A stretch of 64,000 nt of DNA from Cephalotrichum gorgonifer (taxonomy: Eukaryota; Ascomycota; Sordariomycetes; Microascales; Microascaceae). The DNA lies in contig ONZQ02000001.1 in NCBI GenBank assembly GCA_900312665.1, positions 2,519,248 through 2,583,247 on the forward strand, read 5' to 3'. The position numbers were made by a program, and so were the translations under genes. The notes below the pieces were generated by a model. It was not told the origin of the DNA, did not search any database, and saw only the letters and a list, made by a program, of their open reading frames with translations. This document shows, piece after piece, positions 20,854 to 33,000 of this stretch (position 1 is the stretch's first letter; every line of letters begins with the position of its first letter).

Positions 20854-23631
20854 TTAATCTAAGCCTAACCACTCCTCGTCCCCGCTGCTCTCCTCCGCCT
20901 CACCCGCGTCTCCCCATTCCAATGTCTTCTGCTCTCCCGCCGACTCCTTCTTCTGCGACTTTTCTTGACCCTGGCCGAGAAGATAGTCAACCATGTACCC
21001 ATTCTCGCTCCCCAATTTCCTGACGTCGTCCTTCATCCTCCCCACCGCCCTCGACACGACCCTCAGCTCAACGTCCACCCTCGCCCTATTCGCGCTCAGC
21101 CAGGCCCCGTGCTTGTCCACGATCGCCTTGATCCAGAGCAGGCAGAACTCGATGTGCGGAGACGTCTCCGTCTGCGCCGCCACGAAGCGCAGAAGCCTCG
21201 AGACGTACACGCCCGGCACGCCCTGCACCACCAGCTCGATCTCGCGGTGCGGTACCGCCTGGAAGACTGCCTTGATGAGGCTCGCCTCGTTGAGGCGGAA
21301 CGCCATCACCAGCGCCTTCAGGTAGTCCTTCTCGCCCTGGAGGACCGCGAGCGTCGACGCCGGCGTGATCTCCATGTTGAGGTCGAACGGGTCGAACTGG
21401 AGCTTGTTGTCCAGGCTGTAGATCAGCAGGCCCTCGGTGGACGCGGCGCAGAACGACGTCCCCGCCGGCGAGAACCCGACGCTAGTGATGCGAATCTCGG
21501 GAAGCTTCTTCCTCGCCGAAGGATCCCCCCTCTTCGATCCGGGGAGCGCATCCAAGCCGCGGCCCTCCGCGTCCGAGAGCGCGTCCTCGTCGACGAGCGC
21601 CGCGGGCCCCGCCTCGGTCAGGAGCTTGCTGCTCAGGAACTCCTGCGTGCCCGACGCCGAGAGGTTGACGCTGACGGTGAACTTCTTCAGGAGGACCATG
21701 GAGTTGACCGAGTAGAGGCAGATGTACTTGCTGTTGCCGCCCGCGAGCAGGCAGCTCCCGTCGGTGCTGTACTTGATCGAACCGAAGCTCTTCCCACTCG
21801 CCGTGTTGGCCGCCGTCCTCCGCCCGCCGACGCTGCGGCCACCCGAGACGTCGCGGCGGCCGTCGAGGCCTGCTACCTGCTCCGCATCGGAGATCGACCA
21901 GAACGTGAGCTGGCCGTCGAGCGTAGACACCGCGAGCTGCTGCGAGTCGGGCCGTATGGCGACGTCAAGGACGTCGGCCTGTAGCTGCAGCGGCTCGCTC
22001 GTTTGCGTCCGGCTGAAGACGGACCACAGGCGCGCCGTGCGGTCCCAGCTGCCACTGGCGAGGATGCCGCCGTCGGGCGCGAAGGCCAGCGCCGACACGG
22101 GGCCCTCGTGGCCCGATAGCCGGTCGAGGAGCTGGCCCGTCTGCACGCTCCAGATGTGGATATCGAACGAGTCTAGGGACCCGGCGACGACGACCTCGCC
22201 GCTGGGGTCGACGGCCATGCAGGAGAAGGACAACCTCGTCGGCGCCGTGAACGTCCTGAAGTTCCTGTATCGCACGAGGTCCCAGGCTCGGACGGACCCG
22301 TCGAGACTGGCGGTGAAGAGCACGTTGCCCTTCTTCGTGAATTCGCACGCCGTAACGCCGCTAGAGTGCTCCGTGAAGGTTACCACGCAGAACCCGGACT
22401 CGACGTCCCACACCTTGATCTTGCCGTCGTCGGCCGCCGTTACGACTCGCTGGCCGTCGGGAGAGTAGACGAGGGCGTTCATGGAGTCGAAGTGACCCTG
22501 CTGCTTCAGGATGTACGACTCGGACTGCCACTCCCAGACGAGGAGCTGGCCCAGCCTCGAGGCTCCGAAGGCGAGCCACTCGCCCGTGCGGTTGATCGTG
22601 ACGAAGTCGATGTTGTTCTGCGAGATGCTGAGCGTGTGGATCATGTTGAACTCCGGGAGCTCGTACAGCCCGAAGATACCGTTCGAGAAACCCGCAACGA
22701 GGAGGTTCGAAGGCGCATGGAAGGCCACGCAGCAGACGTGGGCGTTGTTCTGCATGAAGTAGTGGCGGTTCACTATCCTCCACCTCAGATCCGTCGGCTC
22801 GTCCTCGTCGTCAACCATCTCGTCGTCGTTCCTGGGCCGGCCGACGTACTTCCACTCGAAGAGCGCGCCATCCTTGCTGACGGTGTAGAGGGTCTCCTGG
22901 TCCTCGGAGAACCAGGTCCCAACCACCGCCTGCTTGTGACCCGCCAGCACAGTGGGCGTGAAATTCTCCTCCGGCTCGACGCTCCATATCCTCGACGTCA
23001 GATCCTTGGAGGAGCTGACGAAGAACCTCGAGTCGCTCGACCACTCGATGCTCGACACCTCGTCGAAGTGCTGCGTGTGCGTGTGGTGCCTCACAAAGGG
23101 CGCAAACTCGAGCTCGCCGTCCGCATTGGCGTCTGGAGTGGATGGCACATGCCATACCTCGATCTTGCGCTGGAGCCCGACGACGAAGTACTTGCCGCAG
23201 GGGGAGAAGGAGAGGGCTGTTATCGGAGACTTGAAGGAGAAGTGGTATATGGGTATCCGCCGAGGGACGTTCGTTAGGATCGCGTAGCCATCCTCGTCGA
23301 CAGAGAGGAGGAGGTTTCCCTGTGGTGAGAGGCCGAGCCTCGCGATGTTTTTTCGGTGAGCGAAGGGGAAGGTGAAGGATTTGTTGCTGTAGGCACCGTT
23401 AGTGATACAAATTCGGAACGAAAGAGAGGAGCGCGCGTACTCGACCAAGTTGAAGACAGTCACCCGGTTGCCAACCGGGGAGAAGAGGTGGGTTCCATCT
23501 GGATTAAAGAGTAGATTTCCTTGGCAGTAGACGGTTCCAAGCAGGTTGGAGAACTGGGAGAAGTTAGATCAGAAGTAAAGTAATAATCGAGTATTAGGAG
23601 AGAGTATGCATACGTTGAAATTGGTCTTCAT
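20854..23631 (-). CDS. pwp2: Pwp2/Utp1, WD40 protein of the small-subunit processome
   Basis: U3 snoRNP-associated protein of the UTP-B subcomplex, needed for early 18S pre-rRNA processing in the nucleolus (family knowledge). Two exons: 23631-23614 (only six codons, MKTNFN) and 23553-20854, separated by a 60-nt intron; 905 residues. The joined N-terminus continues FSNLLGTVYCQGN, as in yeast Pwp2. The ATG at 23629-23631 is therefore well supported, while the Met-like start inside exon 2 is really a GTG valine. Seen: tandem WD40 repeats over about residues 50-600 with many IKVWD/VRAWD/ARLWS endings, then the Utp12-type helical domain (about 690-850) and an acidic tail. It shares a 685-bp promoter region with the septin gene. 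Confidence 0.96.
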
Positions 23632-24316
23632 CCTCACTCACAGCCCATGCCGGCTCGAAATTCACTGTCGCGGATCTTGTTCATGCGAAGGAAGATTCGC
23701 AACTTTTTTGTCTTATCGATTGCGCAGGGTACTCGCTCGCCCGGGTGGCAAGCCACAATGGAGGGGCACCAGTCTGTGGCTTGCATGCCAACAGCACAGC
23801 ATCCGGCAGATCATCGGAGACGGAGCAAGTATCATCCGGCATAGCATGGGCTGTGTCTTCCTATTGGCCCCCCTAACTGAAATAATGGGCAGTCACCAGC
23901 CGTCCTGTGCCAGGTGGCAGTAATAGGCACTGTACACCGTATTATTATGATATCCCCCCTCCCCTCCCCCGTGTCTTCGACCCGACCTCAGGTACGAACT
24001 AATAACTAGCCTGACAGGGGTTGGATTGGCAGGAGCCACCAGCCCAGCCAACCCCGTCGCATCCCATTTTTGCAACAAGGGACCCAGGAAATTTCGCTGT
24101 TCTGCCCCTGAAGCACGGCTCCGCTCTCCGCTTCCCTAAACCCCAAACCTCCCAACTCTAGCCAGGTCTCACCGCAACCTCGATCGAAACAACCATAATT
24201 CCCACGGCGTCGACCCCGTATTTGCCAATTGGTTTCCATCTCGCAACATCCTCTAATATCTCTTCTCCCAATTATCGCGATACCGCCTGGGAACGCTCCC
24301 CCCTCACACCCCCAAG
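23632..24316. other. Divergent promoter between pwp2 and cdc12/aspC
   Basis: The 685-bp region starts both genes. The septin side is C/T-rich over about 24100-24310, consistent with a 5' leader. Short frames here lack support. Confidence 0.6.
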
Positions 24317-25705
24317 ATGGCCACCGATTCCTCGTCGCTTATTGGCATTGCCAACCTCCCCAACCAACGACATAAGATCGTTGCGAAGCGAGGTGCTGCC
24401 TTCACTATTATGGTACATCATCCATCGTCGTCGTCTTGACCTAATTGGGTGCCAATCGCTGAGTTCAAACTGACACTTATACGTGCGTGCGCGACAGGTT
24501 GCTGGGGAGTCTGGCCTCGGAAAGACCACCTTCATCAACACCCTCTTCTCCACCACCATCAAGAACTACGCGGACCACAAGCGCCGCCACCAGAAGCAGG
24601 TTGACAAGACTGTCGAGATCGAGATCACCAAGGCCGAACTGGAGGAGAAGTTCTTCAAGGGTAAGCATGACCATGATGGACACCATAGCTCCAGAGTGGA
24701 CAGCCAAACAACTGGCCACGTCTGATTCTGGCATTCGCTAACTCACCCTATCCAGTCCGCCTAACTGTCATCGACACCCCCGGCTTCGGCGACTACGTCA
24801 ACAACAGGGACTCGTGGATGCCCATTATCGAGTTCCTCGATGACCAGCATGAGTCGTACATGTTGCAGGAGCAGCAGCCCCGCCGACAGGACAAGATCGA
24901 CCTCCGCGTCCACACCTGTCTCTACTTCATCCGCCCCACTGGCCACACCCTCAAGCCCCTCGACATCGAGGTGATGAAGCGCCTGTGCTCCAGGGTCAAC
25001 CTTATCCCCGTCATTGCCAAGGCTGATACCCTCAGCCCCTCTGACCTCGCCAAGTTCAAGCAAAAGGTTCGAATAAGTGCCAACCCCGCTTTACTAGTGT
25101 GATCACGTCTAACTCCCACCTCCTAGATCCGCGCCGTGATTGAGGCTCAGAACATCAAGATCTACCAGCCCCCCATCGAGGCGGATGACGACTCTGCGGC
25201 CCAGTATGCGCGAATCCTCATGGCTGCCATGCCCTTCGCCGTGATCGGCTCGGAGAAGGACGTTAAGACCGCCGACGGGCGTATCGCCAAGGGCCGGCAA
25301 TACTCGTGGGGTGTCGCCGAGGTCGAGAACGAGGATCACTGCGACTTCAAGAAGCTCCGCTCGATCCTGATCCGGACCCACATGCTTGATCTCATCCACA
25401 CCACCGAGGAGCTGCACTACGAGGCCTACCGCGCGCAGCAGATGGAGACGCGCAAGTTCGGCGAGGCCAGGCCCCGGAAGCTTGACAACCCCAAGTTCAA
25501 GGAGGAGGAGGAGGCTCTCCGGAAGCGATTCACCGAGCAGGTTAAGGTTGAGGAGCAGCGCTTCCGCCAGTGGGAGCAGAAGCTTATTGCTGAGCGCGAC
25601 CGCCTTAACAAGGATCTGGAACAGACCCACGCTCAGATCAAGCAGTTGGAGCTCGAGATGGAGCAGATGCAGGGTAGCGCCGTCCGCAGCCACGGCCGCC
25701 GTTAA
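24317..25705 (+). CDS. cdc12: Septin, Cdc12/AspC class
   Basis: GTP-binding core septin that assembles into hetero-oligomers and filaments at septa and branch points (family knowledge). Exons: 24317-24412, 24498-24660, 24756-25066, 25127-25705; 382 residues. Seen: the polybasic stretch before the G domain (NQRHKIVAKRG), P-loop GESGLGKT, G3 DTPGFGD, G4 AKAD, the septin unique element after the G domain, and a C-terminal coiled coil rich in Glu/Gln/Lys from about residue 300. The ISNLPNQR-like opening and the RQEQQP-like segment place it with Cdc12/AspC rather than Cdc3, Cdc10 or Cdc11. The third intron uses a non-consensus GTTCGA donor; frame and homology require that junction. Confidence 0.96.
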
Positions 25706-26450
25706 TCTCGACGTGTGGCTGTCGATGTCTGTCGTGGTCCGATATCATCCCGACTCTTGGTTCCCGTATAGTACTTGCGGTCTTACCTGGAAATAATGGA
25801 GAGTCGAAAACTATGTGGCTGCTTGCGTCTGGGTGTGTCAGAGCTTTTGCGGAGGGCGAGCGAGGCCCGGCGACCTCCCCTCATTCCCAATTTTCTTTTG
25901 CGCGGAATCGGCGGCGAATCGGAAAATACCTTCGGGATTGCTCCTTGGTCCGAGGACTCTTTTGCTGTCAAGAGAGGCCGAGACCTGCTTTTCGTCTTTT
26001 CGTACCAGCTTGTCTTATTCTCTTAGTTATTATCCCCCATCCTGCGTTTCTTCCATGCAAACAATTGCTGTTTCTCGAACCTCAGATAGTTACGTTTAGT
26101 TTGGTGTAATTCAGCCGAGCCGAACCCTTTCATGATACCAGTTAATGAGAGAGTCTTTTAATTTCTTTATCTGCCGCGCCCTTGTTTGTGACCGCCTATG
26201 ATGATGGTATGGAGTAAGCCAGCTTATATCACAGGTGTATATGGTAGCATGTAGTATTCTTAGTTCCATACTTAGCGGATCGAGAGACGCTCTGAATAAT
26301 ACAGAGCTAGCTCTGCGCTCGAGTGTATATTTAGCTAAGCTCCTGAATTCACAGATAACCAATACCCAACGAAACTCCGTACACCGCCCGCCCCATGAGC
26401 CCATAATTCCACAGCTGACAAGAAGAAAATAGAGTCACGAAAGTGATTGT
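25706..26450. other. Convergent intergenic: cdc12 and kinase 3' regions
   Basis: No gene seen. AT-rich 3' sequence. Frames at 25775-26109 overlap one another in several phases and show no recognisable product. Confidence 0.6.
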
Positions 26451-28084
26451 TCACACGGCATCCATGCTCGCCCGCGTCGCCAGCTGCTCGTTCTTGTTCC
26501 CTAGCCGTGAGATCTGCAGGAACGTGTCGACGCCATAACCCTCCAGGCTATGCAGCTCGAGGCTGCCGGCCCAGTATTCGGCGTAGACCCTGCTGAGGGG
26601 CAGTCCCATGCCTAGCTGCAGGTTGGGCGGCCGCTTAGTGAGGGAGGAGAGGGAGGAGAGGTGGGGTTGAGAGAGAGGTGATAGCGGGGATGTGCCGTAG
26701 CTCGGATTGCGGAGGTCGGCGCGACCCAGCTCGTCGTCTATGTGGAGTTCCTGCATCGTGGCGGCCATCTTTGGAACCTGGCCCAGGTTCTCGAGGAGCT
26801 TCTGGCCGTAGGGCCCTTTGCTGAAAGACCAGAGGTGGGGGAGGACATCCCTCGGGATGCCGCCGCCCTGGTCCGATATCCGGATGATGATGTGCTCGGC
26901 CGACTCGCAGATGGTGACCTCTATGGGCGGGGGCGGCCCTAGACTCGCCTCCCCGCCGCGTCGGATGTGGCGCTCCACGACGGCCCGGACCGAGTTGCGG
27001 AGGAGCTCGCCGATAATGTACTCGAGGTGATTTAGGATGTAGGGGAAGCTGGCGGATAGGTGGCCCTCGATCGTGATCTCGGGCATGGGGACGGACTCGC
27101 CGTAGGTCGAGCGTGCGAGGGCCTGGACGGCGCGGCCGCACCGTGAAATGACGTCGCGCGCGATGCACTTTATGAAGATCTCGCCAATGAAGTCGGCCTC
27201 GGAGAGCTTGGAGCCCGGGGAGAAGTAGGGTGAGTTGAAGGTTTCCGTTAGGGCGAGGTGTTGTTCTGCGATCACGCGGCGGGAGATTCTCTGTGTTCCC
27301 ACCCCCAGTTAGGATCAGCTATGGTCGCGGGACAAAACAGTTGGGGCGGTGAAAGGAGAGGGAGGGGCTTTCCCAGCGTACCGATCTGAGAATGGTATTC
27401 ATGAACTGATCGAGTGCCCGGGAGTCCATGAGGTCGCTACACTCGATGATTCCCATCGCCAGCTTGGGTATCACGGTCAGGTGCGCCTTGAGATTCTCGC
27501 TAATTGTCTTGCAGAGCGCGTCGTTCTCCTCTAGGGTCTTGATCTCCTTCATCTTCCGAAAGCTGTCAAAGGCATTATGATAGAGGTTGTAGACGTCGCT
27601 GATGTGCGGATTCTTCACGACGGCGTACGGGAGGTGCTGCATGTCTCGGATGCGGTGCGCGATTCTACAGGGCCACGCCCACGGCGGGATTAGTATGGCG
27701 CCCCAATCCAACGTAACGAGTCTAGGGGCGGGCTGGGCAAACCTGGTCGGGAGCTCGGTCCGTACGTAGTTGGCCGAGTTGATCAGGCGCGACTCGGTCA
27801 GAGAGCGGCCGAAGACCATCAGCTGGCGCAGACTGATCGGGCGGGCCTCCTTCGACACCCACCTATGGAGGGCAACAATGACTTAGCAAGCATTGCCAAC
27901 ATGGCTCTCGGAGGGCGGGATTGACGTACTCGTCAAGGACGGAGATCGGCCTCCATGCCGACGTTGTGTGGTCGCGAGCGCGAGCGCAAGCGCGGGCGTG
28001 GGCCCGACATCGGCGCGGCGTGATATTATTCGAGGGCGTCGGTCGAGAGGCTAAGGGAGCTCGTCGAAGCGTGACGGGAAGCAT
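26451..28084 (-). CDS. Mitochondrial protein kinase, PDK/BCKDK family
   Basis: GHKL-fold protein kinase that phosphorylates and inactivates pyruvate or branched-chain 2-oxoacid dehydrogenase E1 in the mitochondrial matrix (family knowledge). Exons: 28084-27930, 27862-27743, 27664-27382, 27290-26451; 465 residues. Seen: an Arg-rich N-terminus without acidic residues for about 40 positions (a likely presequence); a helical domain with SLRQLMVFGRS, RIRDMQHLPY and NPHISDVYNLY; an N-box with GELLRNSVRA; a G1 box ISDQGGGIP; and a G2 box GMGLPLSRVYAEYWAGSLEL. A Ser/Pro/Leu-rich insert of about 30 residues sits in the ATP-lid region between the G1 and G2 boxes. Intron 2 (27665-27742, 78 nt) is in frame and stop-free. 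I cannot separate the pyruvate from the branched-chain paralog by eye. Confidence 0.93.
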
Positions 28085-30027
28085 TCCGGCAGTTCCATTC
28101 AGGGAGGATGCTGCCGCGAGTGGTCCTGGAGGATCGAAGGGGGGGTTCACGATGTATGGGTGGTGGAAACGTGCAAAACTTGAGATACAATAGATACCTT
28201 CGTGTCTCGTGAGAGCTGTTGATACAACGATATGTATGCTCGGTGGGATGAGTGGGGTTGACTCATGCTCTGAGTGGGGCAACCACGATCTCCACAACCC
28301 GCCTGTAGAAGTACTCATGGACTTAATACTGGCGCTGTTTCTCCGTCCCTCCAACAACTCGCCTGCATTTCCATGTTCATCAGAGGTACAGGCACCCTCG
28401 CCTCCAACTCAATTGATACACAAACCTCCCATCCTTCCTCCTTATATGCATCGGTGCCCTGACGAGTCAACGACTGTATGTAATGCACCACCTCTCTTCT
28501 AGTGTTCAGTTTTCTCCACTGTATGCATTTTTCTCCAGCTATAACTAACGGCAATTCAATCTGATCCTTGAAGCAAGAAGCCAATCTGCCGACACTCTAT
28601 TACCTGCTTGCTTGTACAAGTACTGTGGCTGACAACGCTAGTGCTCTTCTGGTTGCAATCCATGTTCAACCGCCTCACCCACGTCATCGCTGTGAGTGTG
28701 AATGCGCTTGGGTGTCACATCCCCTACGAGTATACTTGTACAATACAAGTGCAATGTCCTGGAGGAAGTCTGAACGGGCGCCCGTGCAATATCCCAGGAG
28801 TGAAACTTCTGGGCGCTGTGAAATATCCAAACCACAATTTTTTTTGCTTGGGTTAGTGAGACAGGGCAGGATCAGTATGGATCTAACATGTGACTTTACC
28901 ATGCTTACACAAGTACTTTAATACTCATAGTGTGGGCTTTGCCAACTGCCACTGAAAACGTATGAATGCTTCTGTAGCAACCTGGAAGTTCTTATACCGC
29001 TTGGCTTGGACACTGGAAGGAGGCTATGCTAAGTTTGTGCCAAGGTCCTTCTGCAGGTATCAATGTTGCTATCAGTGCTGCTGGATGCATACCGCGCAAT
29101 TGTTCACAGCTGCAACCGATATCCTTTACTGTTGACTGGAGCTCTGTCTCTGAGGAATCCTCTATTAATACCTGTACTTGTATTGTACGCAGTAAAGCAG
29201 TGCGAGTAGGTACTCACTGGCCACAGCAGGCAGCCAGTCCGTCCTTTAACTATCGTACATACAACCATAGTGTTCGTACCTGTACAAGCAGCACTTGGAC
29301 GAGTAACAGCAGCCCCTCCCCGTCCCACATCCCCCATCCCATCCCCGCAGTGTCTTTTCGGAAATCCTGCACAAATGCAACCGGGAACGAGCCATCGACG
29401 ACATCCTTCCTATCCCTTGGCTGGCCTCTGCCCCACTGCAGTCGTCGTCAACCTCGACCTACTTGTACTAACTATTAGCCCATACACTTTTCGATCACCT
29501 CCAGCTCTTTTTCTTGATCCGTTGCTCGAACAGAAATTCCCACCGGCGAGCCTCTCCTCCACCCCGCCACCCCTCCCTTCCTCATTTTCTTCTCCTTCCT
29601 TTGTTGTTCACAGTCTCAACCCTAGCTGCTTTGGTTGCCAGGGTACAAAATGGTAAGTGCATTTCGCTAGATCCAGGCTTCCTTCCCCCGCTTCCATCTC
29701 CGTTTCTCACCGTCACTATCACCACCATCACCCCGCGTCATGCCTACCCTCCCGGCCTCAGAAGCACTGTCACCTGTGCCCGCTCACACACCCATGCTTT
29801 GAAATTTCGCATTTTGTCTGGCAGCCTGGTGTTCTACTGCTTCCTCTTTCAGACATACTTTCTTTACTTCACAAGGGAGGGGCATTGAATGATATCCCGA
29901 AGCTTCCTGCGACACAGCCACATCTTCACAAAGATCAGCATCACGATACACCCACCTCCGCATTCACGTCTGCATCTGCGTCCGCATCCGCATCCGCATC
30001 GCATAGCTAACCCTTTACCTCCTCTCG
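28085..30027. other. Divergent intergenic: kinase and deubiquitinase promoters and leaders
   Basis: About 1.9 kb with no recognisable gene. From about 29500 it turns strongly C/T-rich. It includes the lone ATG and probable leader intron of the deubiquitinase (29650-30036). Short frames at 28209-29478 overlap in several phases and show nothing recognisable. Confidence 0.6.
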
Positions 30028-30036
30028 ATGACACAG
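29650..30036 (+). other. Probable ATG-only first exon and leader intron of the deubiquitinase gene
   Basis: ATG at 29650-29652 is followed directly by GTAAGT (29653). The candidate intron ends with a GCTAAC branch site at 30005 and a CACAG acceptor at 30034-30036; it is 384 nt long. Splicing joins ATG to AGC-CAC-GAC at 30037, in the same frame as the ATG at 30028. Splicing removes the 30028 ATG, so the spliced message would start MSHDEN instead of MTQSHDEN. Confidence 0.55.
29971..30000. repeat. CGCATC-type hexamer repeat in the leader intron
   Basis: Five tandem hexamers (TGCATC, TGCGTC, then three CGCATC) immediately upstream of the GCTAAC branch site. Confidence 0.8.
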
Positions 30037-33000
30037 AGCCACGACGAAAATATCCAGTCGCCAAACGGCATGGTGCTCGACACCAACGACTATGTCGGGG
30101 TGGCCGACCCATTGGAGAAGGACGACATCGCCATCATCAGTACCAACACACCCGACACCGAGACGGATCAATTACCTGAACCTCCTCGAGCCGATGATTG
30201 TACGTCCCCCCCATCCGCCCCGCCGTCCCTTTCCACCGAGACCCAGGCTTACGAGTATATGATGCTGTCGCAGATGAGGCGTTGAAGGAGTTGGTATTGC
30301 CACCCCTCCCCGAAGACCCACCCATCCTCGAGGATGCTGTCCATACCTGGTCTATCGAGGCCTGGAACTCCCTGTCGAAAAAAGAGCACGGTCCTACCTT
30401 CGAGGCAGGAGGTCACCCATGGTGCGTCGTCTGCTTTCTTGCCTGCTTCCTTCCATATCCGTCTTGCGCCGCTGCTGGAGCATGCCCTCGGCCATGCGCA
30501 TACCCCTCCTCTCCCCCGCGCTCAGGAGTCCCGCCACGCAAATAAGAACGCCCGACTAACTGTCCTCGTCTCTTTAGGAGGATTCTTCTCTTCCCCTACG
30601 GCAATAACGTCGATCAGTGCTCGATATACCTTGAACACGGCTACGGAACCGCGACCCCGAAAGACTTCTCTTGCTGCGTGCAGTTCGGTCTCGTCCTATG
30701 GAACCCCAATGACCCAAGCCTATACTGTTACCACCATGCCCACCACCGATTCACAAAGGACGAGGGGGACTGGGGCTTCACGCGCTTCCTCGAGCTTCGC
30801 AAAATGTTCAACGTGGCCTGGGATAAGAGCTCGCGGCCTCTGATCGAGAACGAGGCGGCCAACATCACCGTCTTTGCGAGGATCGTCAAAGACGAAACCG
30901 GCGTGTTGTGGCACAACTTCAACGTCTACGACTCCAAGACAGAAACAGGCTATGTCGGGCTGAAAAACCAGGGTGCTACCTGCTATCTGAACTCTCTCCT
31001 TCAGTCTCTATATTTCACAAATGCTTTCCGCAAGGTATGATCTGGCTGGACCTCTCTCACTCCGTCAACCCTCGGGGTCACTAACCATGGTGGTTCATGA
31101 AGGCGATCTACGAAATCCCCACCGAGGACGACGCCACAATGTCGAACAGCGCATACACACTACAGAGGTTGTTCTACCAGCTGCAGACCTCACACGTCGC
31201 GGTCAGCACCTCTGAGCTAACAAAGTCTTTCGGCTGGGAAACGAGACACATATTCGAACAGCAAGACGTGCAGGAGCTCTCAAGAAAGCTCATGGAGCGC
31301 ATGGAGGAGAGGATGAAGGGAACTAAGGGTGAGAATGTCCTACCGCAGCTCTTTAGTGGAAAGATCAAGACGTACATCTCGTGCATAAACGTCGACTACG
31401 AATCCTCTCGGGTCGAAGACTTCTGGGACATCCAGCTCAACGTCAGCGGAAATAAGGACGTTCTCGAGGGCTTCCAGGACTACATCCAGGTGGAAAAGCT
31501 CATCGGCGAGAACCAGTATTACGCCGGCGAAGACTTTAAGCTCCAGGACGCCAACAAGGGTGTCATATTCACCTCCTTCCCCGACGTTCTCCACCTCCAG
31601 CTCAAGCGTTTCGAGTACGACATCCAGCGGGACGCCATGATGAAGGTCAATACGCGGTACGAATTCCCCGAGACCTTCGATGCGGCGCCGTTCCTCACCG
31701 AGGACGCCGACATGTCCGAGCCGTGGGTGTATCAGCTGCATGGCGTCTTGGTTCACAGCGGCGACCTGAACGCAGGCCATTACTACGCTTTCCTCAAGCC
31801 TGAGAAAGATGGGTGGTTCTACAAATACGACGACGACAGAGTGACCAGGGCGACCATGAGGGAAGTTCTGGAAGAGAACTTCGGTGGGGAGTACCCGCCC
31901 AGTGTGACGAGTCGTGGCCAGCTACAGAAACGCGCCCCCATCATGCGCCAGAACAGCGCCTACATGTTGGTGTATATCCGTCAATCTCGTGTGGATAGGG
32001 TCCTCACACCCGTGACTGAAAACGACATCCCGAAGCACCTCAGTAAGGCCCTCTCCCACCCTTTTACACAAACTAGACTACCGCCCCTTGCTGACACAAT
32101 ACTGTAGAGGAGCGATTGGAATCGGAAGAAATGGAGCGCGAGAAGCTCTACAGAGAGCAGCAGGAAGCCCACCTCTTCATGAATGTCAAGGTTGTCAATC
32201 CCGAGACGTTCAAGAACTATGGCGCGACCGACCTCGCTTCCTTCGACGCCGATGCCAAGGCCGACGAGGGTGCGTCGTGGAACTATCGTGTCAAGCGTGC
32301 GATGTTGCTAAAGGAGTTCCTCGAGATGGTGGGGAAGGGCCTAGGCGAAGACCCGAAGAAGCTGCGAGCTTGGATCATGGTCAACCGGCAGAATAAGACC
32401 GTTCGACCCGACGTACCCGTGACGAATCTGGAGGCCTCGATGGAAACACTCTACTCTAGGGTAAACAACCAGAGGGAGGCGGCGCTGCGTCTTTGGGTAG
32501 AGGTGGCCTCGGAAGTGGATGCGGAGGGCAACGGCATATTCCCAAAGAACGACCACCTGCTGCTCTTCCTCAAGTGTTTCGACATCCAAACTCAGACCCT
32601 CCGCGGAGCAGGCCAGGTGTACATACACAAGGACAAGAAGGTGGATGACATCGTTCCGGCGATCATGCAGAGAATGGGTTGGGGTGAGAAGCTCCGGTCG
32701 GACGAGAGGGTCTTTATGTGGGAGGTGAGCAAAAAAAGACTTGTCCCGCCCTCGAGGTTACTCTGCCGGTTTGGGATGCATATACTAACCAGGTCGCAGG
32801 AAATTAAACCAACAATGATCGAACCCCTGAAGGCTAAGCAAACCCTCAAGGCGGCGGAGCTCCAGGACGGAGATATTATCTGCTTCCAACGGTTCACGGA
32901 CCCCAAGAGCGACAGGGGCAAGGAGGAAAAGCGCAAGGCAGACGCGGAGAGGCATGAGGATTTGTAAGTCGGGAACTCACCCGGTATCCATGATGGGTTC

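Noticed and set aside
20965..23277. Long plus-strand frames (339, 248 and 303 residues) opposite pwp2
   Set aside because: They lie antisense to a strongly biased, conserved WD40 gene, have Arg/Leu/Val-rich composition typical of antisense shadows, and contain no recognisable domain.
28209..29478. Several 60-150-residue frames between the kinase and the deubiquitinase
   Set aside because: Overlapping in several phases with no motifs; more likely promoter or leader sequence.
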